Source: Phoronis australis (taxonomy: Eukaryota > Phoronida > Phoronidae). Taken from it: DNA of 60,367 nt. The DNA lies in the NCBI GenBank assembly GCA_002633005.1, contig NMRA01000057.1:244469-304835 (forward strand). The letters are read 5' to 3'. The notes below the pieces were generated by a model, which did no database searches, was not told where the DNA came from, and was given only the letters and a program-made list of their open reading frames with translations. Shown here in pieces: positions 59,836 through 60,367 of the stretch. The position numbers and the translations under genes were made by a program. The stretch's first letter is position 1. Every line of letters starts with the position of its first letter.

Positions 59836-60367
59836 ATGCGCCCACATATTTATATGTGGACGCATTATGCCGTCATCTCTGTCAGTCCGTCCGTCCGTCC
59901 GGGCGGCGTCCGTCCGGCGTCCGCTGCTCTATCTCCAAAATCCTTTGACATACGTTCATGAAATTTGGCACATGTGTTTCATTCATGAATGGGACGGCAT
60001 GTGCGAACTTTCGGACGGATCCGACTACCGGTGTGCCCCCTAGTGGCAATTTTAGTTTTTTACGCTTACTTTTGTATCTTCAAAGGTCCTGAACGGATTT
60101 TCATGAAATTTGGTATGTAGGCAGCTAGTAGTGAGATGACGCTATCCTGCCGTTTTCGGATGGATTCGACATAGTTTGCGCCACCTAGTGGCCATTTTTA
60201 CTGTTTTCGAGTCTGTTTTTGTGCTTCCACCCCTCTATCAACCAAACCGCTCAAAGGATGATTGTGAAAATTGGCATGTATGTGCTTACTATGTAGAGGA
60301 TGGTTGACGATGATTTTCCGACGATTTCGACTACTGTGGCGCCTCCTAGTGGCAGTTTTGTTTTTTT
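59836..60367. repeat. GTCC-rich interspersed repeat with internal ~140-bp units
   Basis: Starts with a hairpin (CCACATATTTATATGTGG, 59842) and a (GTCC)n/GGCGTCC tract (59885-59925). Three related units follow (about 59935-60060, 60075-60205 and 60230-60367), each with TCAAAGG/ACAT, a CATGAAATTTGGCA-like block, CGGAxGxxTCGAC(T/A) and CCxxxTAGTGGCxxTTTT. It continues past the window edge. Repeats of this look are widespread in marine invertebrate genomes (recollection). Confidence 0.75.

Overview
This is a stretch of a compact invertebrate animal genome. The genes have many short phase-consistent exons with GT-AG introns of a few hundred bases. The best matches are to metazoan nuclear pore and telomere proteins, and the accessory DNA is dense in Ty3/gypsy, YqaJ/BRCT-type transposon genes, MITEs and tRNA-like SINEs, as in marine invertebrates. 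I cannot name the phylum. There are two long assembly gaps (1816-2260 and 28440-28934) and a few single Ns.

Two cellular genes are well supported and point away from each other. (1) Minus strand, 15593 down past position 1: the N-terminal ~907 residues (20 exons, the last cut by the window edge) of the nuclear-basket coiled-coil protein TPR. One of its introns is GC-AG. (2) Plus strand, 30223-42763: a complete 12-exon gene for the telomere single-strand binding protein POT1 (predicted 769 aa), with OB1 and OB2 retaining known DNA-contact residues and a C-terminal zinc-linked OB3. It has a 69-residue N-terminal extension and a long linker, and it lacks the Holliday-junction-resolvase-like insert that splits OB3 in human POT1. 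A TATA-box promoter with a short exon at 28.0-28.2 kb is a candidate 5' end for it.

Between the genes (15.6-30.2 kb) lies a decayed ~8.1 kb Ty3/gypsy element on the minus strand (LTRs at 18558-19117 and 26115-26697; protease-, RT- and RNase H-like remnants; a C2H2 finger pair near its 3' end). Around it is DNA in which I see no gene.

Downstream of POT1 (43.6-54.1 kb) is a nested transposon graveyard, all genes on the minus strand. A collinear block (gypsy RT fragment, YqaJ-type exonuclease fragment, short conserved tail) occurs twice in tandem. The second copy is split by a young 3.47 kb LTR element with 814-bp LTRs, PBS and polypurine tract, but with only membrane-protein-like ORFs and no pol. 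Next to it is a transposon-type gene with a conserved core, an IQ motif and a frameshifted BRCT domain, then a palindromic TCAGTCA array. Two exons with a VGH-x-HED motif form another transposon family. The last 6 kb hold weak exon-like fragments and, at the right edge, a GTCC-rich interspersed repeat.
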